Source of the DNA: Poseidonocella sp. HB161398
GTDB taxonomy: Bacteria; Pseudomonadota; Alphaproteobacteria; Rhodobacterales; Rhodobacteraceae
DNA length: 48,670 bases
Direction of reading: 5' to 3'
Assembly: GCF_005870025.1 (NCBI RefSeq)
Contig: NZ_VATA01000047.1
Span: 1 to 48,670, forward strand
Shown: positions 7,953-14,645 of the stretch, piece by piece
Position numbering within the stretch: the first letter of the stretch is position 1
Layout: every line of letters starts with the position of its first letter
The notes under the pieces: model-generated
Seen by the model: only the letters and a program-made list of their open reading frames with translations
What the model was told of the DNA's origin: nothing
Database searches by the model: none
Translations under genes and position numbers: made by a program

Positions 7953-8171
7953 ATGACGATCGCACTGACGGACCTGCACCGCAGGCTGGAGCAACTGCGC
8001 GAGGCCGCGCGGACCGGATCGGAGGATCCGCGGGTGCTCTTCGACGAGGCCCAGGCGCTGATCGACGGGCTTGAGGCGCAGCTGGCGCCAGTGCCTGCGG
8101 AACTGCGCGAGCTGGGCGCCGATCTGGAAGCCGGCGTTCTGGAGGATTTCTACGACAACCTGCCGGTCTGA
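7953..8171 (+). CDS. Small hypothetical protein upstream of hisF
   Basis: A 72-residue protein, mostly helical and acidic, with a Leu-heptad-like N-terminal part (ALTDLHRRLEQLREAA) and an acidic C-tail ending DNLPV. Not recognised as a named family. The ATG at 7953 is preferred over one at 7947 because GGGGG then sits 6 bp upstream. The interval 7790-7946 before it shows no gene that I can support. Its stop codon lies inside a short three-copy repeat, and hisF follows 97 bp later. Confidence 0.6.
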   Translation: MTIALTDLHRRLEQLREAARTGSEDPRVLFDEAQALIDGLEAQLAPVPAELRELGADLEAGVLEDFYDNLPV

Positions 8172-8199
8172 ACCTGCCAGTCTGGACCTGCCGGTGTGA
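8157..8199 (+). repeat. Three tandem 14-15 bp repeats at a stop codon
   Basis: Three consecutive copies of AACCTGCCGGTCTG (second copy AACCTGCCAGTCTGG, third ACCTGCCGGTGTGA) cover the last codons and TGA of the small gene before hisF. Small slipped-strand duplication; no function is evident. Confidence 0.7.
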
Positions 8200-8268
8200 C
8201 ACCGCGGCCCTGGGCAGCCCGGGCGTTCCGGGCTTCCCTTCGGACGGGCAGGGCGCTAGAGCGGGGCC

Positions 8269-9030
8269 ATGCTGAAGACCCGTGTCATTCCCTGCCTGGA
8301 CGTGAAGGACGGCCGCGTCGTCAAGGGCGTCAATTTCGTCGATCTGATCGATGCCGGCGACCCCGTGGAGGCCGCGCGCGCCTATGACGCCGCGGGCGCC
8401 GACGAGCTGTGCTTCCTCGATATCAACGCCACCCACGAGAATCGCGGGACGATGTACGATCTCGCGACCCGCACCGCCGAGCAGTGCTTCATGCCGCTGA
8501 CGATCGGCGGCGGGGTGCGCAGCCATGAAGATGTCCGCGCGCTGCTTCTGGCGGGCGCTGACAAGGTCAGCTTCAACTCCGCGGCCGTGGCCAATCCGGA
8601 TGTCGTCGCCGAGGCGGCGATGCGGTTCGGCAGCCAGTGCATCGTCGTGGCGATCGACGCCAAGACGGTGGCGCCGGGCCGCTGGGAGATCTTCACCCAT
8701 GGCGGCCGCCGCACGACCGGCATCGACGCCGTCGAGTTCGCGCATACCGTCGTCGAGAAGGGCGCGGGCGAGATCCTGCTGACGTCGATGGACCGCGACG
8801 GCACGCGCTCGGGCTTCAACCTGGAGCTGACCCGCGCGATTTCCGATGCCGTGCCGGTGCCGGTGATCGCCTCCGGCGGGGTCGGCACGCTCGACCATCT
8901 GGTCGAGGGCGTCACCAAGGGCGGGGCGAGCGCGGTTCTGGCCGCCTCGATCTTCCATTTCGGCGAATTCACCATCGGCGAGGCCAAGGCGCACATGGCC
9001 GCGGCCGGCATTCCCGTGAGGCTGACATGA
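8269..9030 (+). CDS. hisF: Imidazole glycerol phosphate synthase, cyclase subunit
   Basis: A 253-residue TIM-barrel cyclase of histidine biosynthesis. With HisH it converts PRFAR and ammonia to imidazole glycerol phosphate and AICAR. The N-terminus [20 protein letters not shown] holds the catalytic Asp (D11 in CLDVKDG); the second catalytic Asp lies in [10 protein letters not shown]; phosphate-binding loops are TIGGGVRS and [10 protein letters not shown]. Length is normal. hisE starts 4 nt before its stop (ATGA overlap), so the two are translationally coupled. hisH and hisA are not in the window. Confidence 0.97.
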   Translation: MLKTRVIPCLDVKDGRVVKGVNFVDLIDAGDPVEAARAYDAAGADELCFLDINATHENRGTMYDLATRTAEQCFMPLTIGGGVRSHEDVRALLLAGADKVSFNSAAVANPDVVAEAAMRFGSQCIVVAIDAKTVAPGRWEIFTHGGRRTTGIDAVEFAHTVVEKGAGEILLTSMDRDGTRSGFNLELTRAISDAVPVPVIASGGVGTLDHLVEGVTKGGASAVLAASIFHFGEFTIGEAKAHMAAAGIPVRLT

Positions 9031-9338
9031 GCGTTCTCGAAGACCTGGCCGCCACGATCGCGTCGCGCAAGGGCGCCGATCCGGAAAGCTCCTGGACGGC
9101 GAAGCTGTTCGCCAAGGGGCCCGACAAATGCGCCGAGAAGTTCGGCGAGGAGGCGGTGGAGGCGATCGTCGCCGCTGCGAAGGACGACCGGGGCAACCTG
9201 GTCTACGAGGCGGCGGACGTGCTTTACCACCTGATCGTCATGCTCGAGGCGCGGGACGTGAAGCTGTCCGAAGTGCTCGACGAGCTGGCGCGCCGCCAGG
9301 GCACGTCCGGCATCGCCGAGAAGGCGTCGCGGGGCTGA
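9027..9338 (+). CDS. hisE: Phosphoribosyl-ATP pyrophosphatase
   Basis: A 103-residue all-helical MazG-like pyrophosphatase that hydrolyses PR-ATP to PR-AMP, the second step of histidine synthesis. Family motifs are [20 protein letters not shown], then [10 protein letters not shown] and [10 protein letters not shown] with the metal-binding Glu and Asp residues. The start ATG at 9027 overlaps the hisF stop. A small G/C hairpin follows before the convergent CoA-binding gene. Confidence 0.95.
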   Translation: MSVLEDLAATIASRKGADPESSWTAKLFAKGPDKCAEKFGEEAVEAIVAAAKDDRGNLVYEAADVLYHLIVMLEARDVKLSEVLDELARRQGTSGIAEKASRG

Positions 9339-9357
9339 TCGCCCCGCAGGGCGGGGG

Positions 9358-9789
9358 CTAGACCAGCAGCCCCAGCCGCGGAATTTCCTGCTTGGGACAG
9401 CGGTCCTGCACCACGTCGATCCCGCGCGCGGTGGCCATCTGCGCCGTCGCCTCGTCGCGCAGCCCCAGCTGCAGCCAGATGGTGCGCAGATGCGGCAGCG
9501 CGTAGAGCGCCTCGTCGACGACATCGGGGACATGTTCCAGCCTGCGGAAGACATCGACCATGTCGACGGGGATGTCGCGCGGGATGTCCGTCAGGCTGGC
9601 ATAGATGGTCTGGCCCAGGAAATCCTGTCCGGCCAGTCCTGGATTCACCGGCACGACCCGTTTCCCCTGGGAGACCAGGAATTGCGACACGTAGTGGCTG
9701 GGGCGGTCCGGATTGGCGGAGAAGCCGACGCAGGCGATGATCTCTGTGCGGCGGAGGATCTCGGCAATCTGGGCATCATCTTCGATCAT
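9358..9789 (-). CDS. CoA-binding domain protein (YccU-like)
   Basis: A 143-residue Rossmann-fold protein of the YccU/CoA-binding family. The N-terminal strand-loop [15 protein letters not shown] and the segments VVPVNPGL and [14 protein letters not shown] are typical. The function of the family is not settled; binding of CoA or a similar nucleotide is expected. The start at 9789 ([12 protein letters not shown]) is preferred over 9813 because the eight extra residues are not family-like. It is convergent with hisE at 19 bp. Confidence 0.85.
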   Translation of the reverse strand: MIEDDAQIAEILRRTEIIACVGFSANPDRPSHYVSQFLVSQGKRVVPVNPGLAGQDFLGQTIYASLTDIPRDIPVDMVDVFRRLEHVPDVVDEALYALPHLRTIWLQLGLRDEATAQMATARGIDVVQDRCPKQEIPRLGLLV

Positions 9790-9861
9790 GCGCACAGCCT
9801 TAGTCGCTAACACTTCCGGTGGAAAGGCATGGCGCAGGGTTGCGGCAATCGGTCTGCAACA

Positions 9862-9890
9862 GAAAAGCGCCCGGGGCAGGACCCCGGGCG
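9862..9890 (-). terminator. Rho-independent terminator, minus strand
   Basis: A 9-bp perfect stem CGCCCGGGG / CCCCGGGCG with a 5-nt loop, followed on the minus strand by CTTTTC. It would end a minus-strand transcript coming from the rlmB side (10.0-11.1 kb). Confidence 0.7.
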
Positions 9891-10019
9891 ATAAGTGCGG
9901 AACGAGGGACAGTGAAGTCGCGGCAGAGTTCCGGTCTACCGCGCTTGTTTAACAGATAGGGGTTTCCGGCGCTTTGCAAAGAGGGTGCTCGCCGGAACGT
10001 GAAGAGCGGCGGTCTCCTG

Positions 10020-10148
10020 CTAGTCCAAGGTGTCGAACAGCGCCCCGGCTGCCTTGCGGATGAGCGTATTCCGCAATTTCCGGGCGTGTTTCCGCCGCTT
10101 GCATTCGTCCCTGGGGGGCATTCCGGCGGGCGGCGGCAGCGGCTGCAT
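10020..10148 (-). CDS. Small basic hypothetical protein downstream of rlmB, possibly a frameshifted remnant
   Basis: A 42-residue reading frame with a very basic core (ECKRRKHARKLRNTLIRKAA) and strong G/C third positions, ending FDTLD. No family recognised. Between it and rlmB (10149-10300) a different minus-strand frame looks equally coding-like (EALVLAGADLHDLVGCGAPL), so the two may be halves of one gene split by a frameshift near 10135-10150. The start is arbitrary. It lies between rlmB and the terminator at 9862-9890. Confidence 0.3.
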   Translation of the reverse strand: MQPLPPPAGMPPRDECKRRKHARKLRNTLIRKAAGALFDTLD

Positions 10149-10301
10149 CCGGCGGGGGGCCTTCGGGCGCCGGGCGGGCCTGCCCCCGGCGTCGCGCCTT
10201 GAGGTCCGCCAGCGGCGCGCCGCAGCCGACCAGGTCGTGGAGGTCGGCGCCGGCAAGGACCAGCGCCTCTTGCCGGCTGCAGGTGGCGATGCGCGCCGCG
10301 C

Positions 10302-11081
10302 TTACCCGCGCCCGGCCATCGCATAGAGCCCGACCGCCGCCGCATTCGAGACGTTCAGCGACCCGAACTCGCCCGCGAAGGGCACGCGCGCCATGATCTG
10401 GCAGGTCTCGCGGGTGCGGTCGCGCAGGCCCGGCCCCTCGGCGCCGAGCACCAGCACGACGGGCTCGCCCGCGCAGGCCGAGACCGCCTCGGCGAGGGTG
10501 TGGTCGGCCTCGCCGTCCAGGCCGACCGCGCGGTAGCCCATGCCGATCAGCGTCTCGAGCGTGTCCGAAAGGTTCTTCACCCGGATATAGGGCTGGCGCT
10601 CCAGCGCGCCGCAGGCGGTCTTGGCCAGGGCGCCGGTCTCGGGTGCGGAGTGGCGCGAGGGGGCGATCACCGCACGGGCGCCGAAGACCTCGGCCGAGCG
10701 CAGGATGGCGCCGACATTATGCGGGTCGGTCACCCGGTCGAGCGCGACGACCAGCGGCGGCTGGCCGCCCAGCCGGCAGACCTCCTCGACGGAGCCCCAG
10801 TCCAGCGGCTTCACCTCGACGGCTGCGCCCTGGTGGACGGAGCCCGGATCGAGCGGCACCGGGAACTTGCGGGCATCGGCGATCTCCGGCTCGATCCCGG
10901 CGCCGGGCAGGGCGTCGGCCAGCCGGTCGGCGGCATTCCTGGTCAGCACGAGCCGCAGCTTCTCGCGCAGCGGGTTGGAGAGCGCATCGCGCACCGCATG
11001 GATGCCGAACATCCAGAAGGTCTCGGCGGCGGCGGCTCGGCGCGAGCGCTCTTTCTCGATCACCCATTGGGGTTTTTTCAT
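10302..11081 (-). CDS. rlmB: 23S rRNA (guanosine-2'-O-)-methyltransferase RlmB
   Basis: A 259-residue SpoU-family methyltransferase that modifies the 2'-O of G2251 (E. coli numbering) in the 23S rRNA P-loop. SpoU motifs are present: ALDRVTDPHNVGAILRSAEVFG (motif 1), LVLGAEGPGL (motif 2) and the C-terminal knot end FGSLNVSNAAAVGLYA (motif 3). An N-terminal L30e-like substrate-binding domain is at about 15-90. The start at 11081 (MKKPQWVIEKER) follows a normal leader; an upstream ATG at 11141 would add an unlikely extension. It is divergent from tRNA-Tyr. Confidence 0.93.
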   Translation of the reverse strand: MKKPQWVIEKERSRRAAAAETFWMFGIHAVRDALSNPLREKLRLVLTRNAADRLADALPGAGIEPEIADARKFPVPLDPGSVHQGAAVEVKPLDWGSVEEVCRLGGQPPLVVALDRVTDPHNVGAILRSAEVFGARAVIAPSRHSAPETGALAKTACGALERQPYIRVKNLSDTLETLIGMGYRAVGLDGEADHTLAEAVSACAGEPVVLVLGAEGPGLRDRTRETCQIMARVPFAGEFGSLNVSNAAAVGLYAMAGRG

Positions 11082-11164
11082 GTCTGTTTTCCCGGCGTTG
11101 CGGCTTTCCGGACAGATGCGGGAGAGGGGATGCAAGGGCAAGCGAAATTCCTGAAAATTCCTGC

Positions 11165-11193
11165 TTGACCCCCCCCGCGGCTATATGTAGATC
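11165..11193 (+). promoter_or_regulatory. Promoter of tRNA-Tyr
   Basis: TTGACC at 11165-11170 is a near-consensus -35. The AT-rich run TATATGTAGATC downstream includes TAGATC at 17-bp spacing as a possible -10, ending 13 bp before the mature tRNA 5' end. A poly-C tract fills the spacer. Confidence 0.5.
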
Positions 11194-11206
11194 ACCCCCC
11201 ACGTCA

Positions 11207-11290
11207 GGGCGACGAGCTGCAAGGTGCGGCAGCGGACTGTAACTCCGCCGGGGAGACCCACGCCTGGTTCGATTCCAGGGTCGCCCACCA
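11207..11290 (+). tRNA. tRNA-Tyr (GTA)
   Basis: An 84-nt class II tRNA with encoded CCA. The acceptor is GGGCGAC paired with GTCGCCC, then discriminator A and CCA. The D stem is GCTG/CGGC, the anticodon stem GCGGA/TCCGC with loop CTGTAAC (anticodon GTA), the variable arm is about 14 nt (CGGGGAGACCCACG), and the T stem CCTGG/CCAGG has loop TTCGATT. The long variable arm with GTA identifies tyrosine. Confidence 0.95.
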
Positions 11291-11309
11291 CTTCCCCTTG
11301 GGGAAGTGG
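11288..11309 (+). terminator. Hairpin overlapping the CCA end of tRNA-Tyr
   Basis: A 10-bp perfect inverted repeat CCACTTCCCC-TT-GGGGAAGTGG begins at the encoded CCA of tRNA-Tyr, so the terminator or processing stem includes the tRNA 3' end. No U-tract follows. Confidence 0.5.
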
Positions 11310-11450
11310 CGGGTTCCCGGAATGACATCGGTTGATCCCAATTCCTGCCCCCAGTTGCCGTGGGAATCAAGCGGTTTTCCTGCTATCGTCTCCGCCGTTG
11401 CGGCAGGCCTGCCCGTCTGCCGAAATCGCGTGCGTGACGGAGTGCTGCCG

Positions 11451-12707
11451 ATGTCCCTGCTTGCCGATCTTTCCTCGACCCTCTTCGACCGCCGCTATCT
11501 CCGCGTCCGGCGCGAGAAGCGCAACGGCCGCTCGATCGAGGACATGTGCAACGACCTGCTGACCTCGCGCGGCGATGTCTCGGGCGTGGCGCTGGCCTCC
11601 ACCGTGCTCGACGCCTATGCCGCGCTCGACCGGGCAGGGCGGCTGGACTTCTTCCGCTACCTGGCCAGCGAGCTTGATATCGACACCGCGGCGCTGGCCG
11701 AGGCGGTCGCGGCCTATGCCGACGGCCAGGATCCGGGCGACTACCGGCGGATGATGGCGCTGGCCGAGCCCCGCCGCCAGGAGCTGGCGCGGCGCATGAA
11801 CCAGGTGCCGGGCGCCACCCACCAGCTGGTGCAGATGCGCTGCGACCTGATGGACGCGCTGCGCGAGGCGCCCGAGCTGGCCCGGCTCGACATGGATTTC
11901 CGCCATCTCTTCAAGTCCTGGTTCAACCGCGGCTTCCTGGTCCTGCGGCCGATCAACTGGGAGAGCCCGGCGCATATCCTGGAGAAGATCATCGCCTATG
12001 AAGCGGTCCACGCGATCCACAGCTGGGACGACCTGCGCCGCCGCCTGCAGCCCGCCGACCGGCGCTGCTTCGCCTTCTTCCACCCCGCCATGCCGGACGA
12101 GCCGCTGATCTTCGTCGAGGTGGCGCTGACCAAGGGCGTGGCCGGCTCGATCCAGGGCGTGCTGAGCGAGGGGCGCCGCCAGATCGACGCGGGCGAGGCC
12201 GACACCGCGGTGTTCTACTCGATCTCCAACTGCCAGAAGGGGCTTGCCGGGATCAGCTTCGGCAATTCGCTGATCAAGCAGGTGGCCGAGGATCTGGGCC
12301 GCGACTTGCCGGGGCTGAAGACCTTCGTGACGCTCTCGCCGATCCCGACGCTGATGAAATGGGTGTCCGCCGAGGGCCGCATGGCCGAGGCCGCCACCCC
12401 CGAGGGGCTGCGGCGGCTGGCGGCGCATTACCTGGCCGAGGCCAAGCGGCCCGACGGGCTGCCGATGGATCCGGTTGCGCGCTTCCACCTGGGCAATGGC
12501 GCGATCCTGCACGATGTCCATGCCGGGGCCGACACCTCGGAGAACGGCATGGCGCAGTCGGGCGGGGCGATGGTCAACTACCTCTACGACCTGGCGAAAG
12601 TGTCCCGCAATCACGAGGCCTTCGCCCAGGGCGGCAAGGTGGCGGCCTCGGGGCCGATCACCGCGCTGGCCAAGCAGGGCCAGCCGCCCGCGCCCAAGGC
12701 GGCCTGA
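11451..12707 (+). CDS. Malonyl-CoA decarboxylase
   Basis: About 418 residues, family MCD/MatA, converting malonyl-CoA to acetyl-CoA and CO2. N-terminal helical region about 1-140; C-terminal GNAT-like catalytic region contains HPAMPDEPLIFVEVALT, the FYSISNCQKGLAGISFG segment and FVTLSPIPTLMKW. The C-terminal part has HLGNGAILHDVHAGAD and a conserved GGAMVNYLYDL. The start at 11451 (MSLLADLSSTLF) is chosen because GACGGAG lies 8 bp upstream; longer in-frame readings extend back towards the tRNA. No malonate transporter or CoA ligase gene is nearby. Confidence 0.92.
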   Translation: MSLLADLSSTLFDRRYLRVRREKRNGRSIEDMCNDLLTSRGDVSGVALASTVLDAYAALDRAGRLDFFRYLASELDIDTAALAEAVAAYADGQDPGDYRRMMALAEPRRQELARRMNQVPGATHQLVQMRCDLMDALREAPELARLDMDFRHLFKSWFNRGFLVLRPINWESPAHILEKIIAYEAVHAIHSWDDLRRRLQPADRRCFAFFHPAMPDEPLIFVEVALTKGVAGSIQGVLSEGRRQIDAGEADTAVFYSISNCQKGLAGISFGNSLIKQVAEDLGRDLPGLKTFVTLSPIPTLMKWVSAEGRMAEAATPEGLRRLAAHYLAEAKRPDGLPMDPVARFHLGNGAILHDVHAGADTSENGMAQSGGAMVNYLYDLAKVSRNHEAFAQGGKVAASGPITALAKQGQPPAPKAA

Positions 12708-12754
12708 GCCGGGTTTTCCTTGACTCAAGGGCAGCGCTGCGGTTTCGCGGAAAC

Positions 12755-13624
12755 ATGAGACTGCCGCGCATCTTCCGTTCGGCGCTGCTCCTGGCGCTGT
12801 CCGCCGGGGCAGCCGCCGCGCAGGTCTCCGACCCCGCCGAGCCGACCCTGCCGCTCTGGGAACTGGGGCTCGGCGCCGTGGGCCGGGTCGAAACCAGCTA
12901 TCCCGGCGCCGATAGCTACCGGCTGCGCGGCTCTCCGGTGCCCTACGTGAAATACCGCGGCCGGTTCCTGGAACTCGGCGGCGACGAGGCGCTGCGGCTG
13001 ATCCCCCTGCGCACCGAGCGCTTCGAGCTGGGCGTCAGCCTCGACAGCTCGGCTCGGGTGGCCAACCGCGTGACCTCGCTCGGCAATGTCGTGCCGGATG
13101 TCGACGCGCTGGCCGAATTCGGCCCCGAGCTGATCTACCGCGCGGCGGAGCCGGGCAGGCTCGCCGGAGGCCGCCTGCCGGGCCAGCTGGAGCTGCTGGT
13201 CCAGGCGCGCGGCGTCTTCTCGGTCTCGGACTGGTCGCGGATCGGCTACGAGGGCGCGCTGCTGCGCCCGGCGATCCGCTACCGCCAGTTCGGCGTGCTG
13301 CGCCCGGGCAGCCGCATCCAGGCCGGCCTCGGCCCGGTCTTCGTCAGCCAGGGCGTGCAGGCGGAATACTACGAGGTCGCGCCAGGCCCCGGACAGCCGG
13401 GCTACGAGGCCAGGGGCGGCTATCTGGGCACCGAGGCGCGCGTCGCGATCCGCTATCCGCTGACCGGGCGGCTGACGCTGTTCGGCGGACTGACCGCCAG
13501 CTATCTGGGCGGTGCGGTCAACCGCGACAGCCCGCTGATGAATTCCGACTGGGATGGCGGGGCCTATATCGGCGTCACCTATTCGATCTTCCAGAGCAAG
13601 CGGCGCACGACGCGCGACCGCTGA
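12755..13624 (+). CDS. MipA/OmpV-family outer-membrane protein
   Basis: A 289-residue exported protein. A signal peptide spans about 1-22 (MRLPRIFRSALLLALSAGAA with cleavage after AAA). The rest is rich in alternating hydrophobic strands and aromatic residues (SYPGADSYRLRGSPVPYVKYRG, then YIGVTYSIF near the C-terminus), fitting a beta-barrel of the MipA/OmpV family, whose E. coli member is a scaffold for murein enzymes. It ends four residues after a basic tail (KRRTTRDR). A terminator-like stem follows. Confidence 0.85.
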   Translation: MRLPRIFRSALLLALSAGAAAAQVSDPAEPTLPLWELGLGAVGRVETSYPGADSYRLRGSPVPYVKYRGRFLELGGDEALRLIPLRTERFELGVSLDSSARVANRVTSLGNVVPDVDALAEFGPELIYRAAEPGRLAGGRLPGQLELLVQARGVFSVSDWSRIGYEGALLRPAIRYRQFGVLRPGSRIQAGLGPVFVSQGVQAEYYEVAPGPGQPGYEARGGYLGTEARVAIRYPLTGRLTLFGGLTASYLGGAVNRDSPLMNSDWDGGAYIGVTYSIFQSKRRTTRDR

Positions 13625-13652
13625 TCCGGGGCCGCCGTGCGTCCGGGAACTT

Positions 13653-13680
13653 CGCGGGGCGGACCCGCGTTCTCCTTTTA
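13653..13680 (+). terminator. Rho-independent terminator after the MipA-like gene
   Basis: Stem CGCGGG/CCCGCG with loop GCGGA, followed by TTCTCCTTTT, 28 bp after the MipA-like stop. Confidence 0.65.
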
Positions 13681-13814
13681 CCCAAGGCGTTCCAGCGCGA
13701 CGCTGGCGCACCCGCCGCTGCCCGGTTCCCGCGTTCCGCGCAGCCGGCCGGGTCCCGTCCCGAGTGACCTTGTCCCCAGTTGACGCTGAAACGCTCAAAG
13801 AACGGAGACACGCC

Positions 13815-14015
13815 ATGAAATACGGATGGAGACTTCTGCTCATTCCGCTCTGGGCGCTCTGCATTGCCGGAGCGGCCCTGACCGCCTTCCTTGCGGCGGG
13901 CTGGATCGGCTGGCCGGCCTTCGCGCTGGCCGCGGTGATCGGCCTGGCGCTCGGGATCCCGGGCGGGCTGTGGAACACCCGCAAGATCCGGCGGGACGAC
14001 CCTGCCTGGCCCTGA
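13815..14015 (+). CDS. Small two-TM membrane protein
   Basis: A 66-residue protein with two hydrophobic helices (about 6-30 and 34-51) joined by a Trp/Gly turn (AGWIGWPAF), with a basic start MKYGWR and tail NTRKIRRDD. No family recognised. A good ribosome binding site (CGGAGA) lies 8 bp upstream of the ATG. The preceding interval 13681-13814 shows no gene. Confidence 0.6.
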   Translation: MKYGWRLLLIPLWALCIAGAALTAFLAAGWIGWPAFALAAVIGLALGIPGGLWNTRKIRRDDPAWP

Positions 14016-14040
14016 GCCTGGTCAGGGCGGCAACTGCGAT

Positions 14041-14064
14041 GCGCCCCTGCCGCAACAGGGGCGC
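14041..14064. terminator. Bidirectional terminator hairpin
   Basis: A perfect 9-bp stem GCGCCCCTG/CAGGGGCGC with loop CCGCAA sits between the convergent small membrane gene and the end of the pqi operon. Confidence 0.7.
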
Positions 14065-14072
14065 AGGCGCGG

Positions 14073-14642
14073 CTAGCCCGCGAGACGGCGGGCGATGTCC
14101 TCGGCAAGCTGCTGGATGGCCTGGCCATGGGCGCGGGCGCGCTCGGCGGTGCCGGCATTCTCGGGCAGCGGCACGACGATGTCGAACCGCCCGCCGCGGT
14201 CGCGCAGGCTGCTGACCACCGGCGAGATCGCATAGGCGCCGGCGAGTTCCAGCCGGCCGGTCTCCGAGGCCAGGAACCGCTCCACCGTGACATTGACCGA
14301 GACGGCCGGCAGGTCGGAGAAGGGCCAGGGATCGGCCGCGACCCGCGCGCCGGTGATGGCGGCGAGGTTGCGCACCAGCGCCAGCGTCGCGCCGCGCTCG
14401 GGCGTGTCGGCCCAGACCTCCTTGGGATCGGTCGTGACCGAGCCGTCGGCCTGCAGCAGCGCGATCCCGTCGGCAGCCGAGGCGTATTGCGGCAGCGAGA
14501 TGCTGCGCACCTCGATCGAGCTGACCCGCGGCGCGAGCCGCATCTGCGAGGTGGGCGCGTCCAGCAGGAACTGCGTCGGCGGCGTGGTGCAGGCGGCCGC
14601 TCCGAGGAGCAGCAGCAGCGGCAGGATGGTGGTTGTCTTCAT
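14073..14642 (-). CDS. pqiC: PqiC-like outer-membrane lipoprotein (ABC transport auxiliary, DUF330)
   Basis: A 189-residue lipoprotein. A signal with lipobox LGAAAC puts the lipidated Cys at residue 18. The mature part has the DUF330/PqiC features: FLLDAP near the start, SSIEVRSISLPQYA, then VWADTPERGATLALVRNLA. PqiC is known to work with PqiA and PqiB to bridge inner and outer membranes for lipid movement. It begins 3 nt after the pqiB stop, so it is the last gene of the four-gene unit. Confidence 0.9.
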   Translation of the reverse strand: MKTTTILPLLLLLGAAACTTPPTQFLLDAPTSQMRLAPRVSSIEVRSISLPQYASAADGIALLQADGSVTTDPKEVWADTPERGATLALVRNLAAITGARVAADPWPFSDLPAVSVNVTVERFLASETGRLELAGAYAISPVVSSLRDRGGRFDIVVPLPENAGTAERARAHGQAIQQLAEDIARRLAG

Positions 14643-14645
14643 GGA

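Noticed and set aside
9339-9357. Short hairpin (CGCCC/GGGCG) between hisE and the CoA-binding gene as a terminator
   Set aside because: The stem is only 5 bp with no U-tract; too weak to list.
12718-12730. Perfect small palindrome CCTTGACTCAAGG before the MipA-like gene
   Set aside because: Six-base arms alone are too weak; no known operator matches, and it could simply contain a -35 (TTGACT). Kept only as a note.
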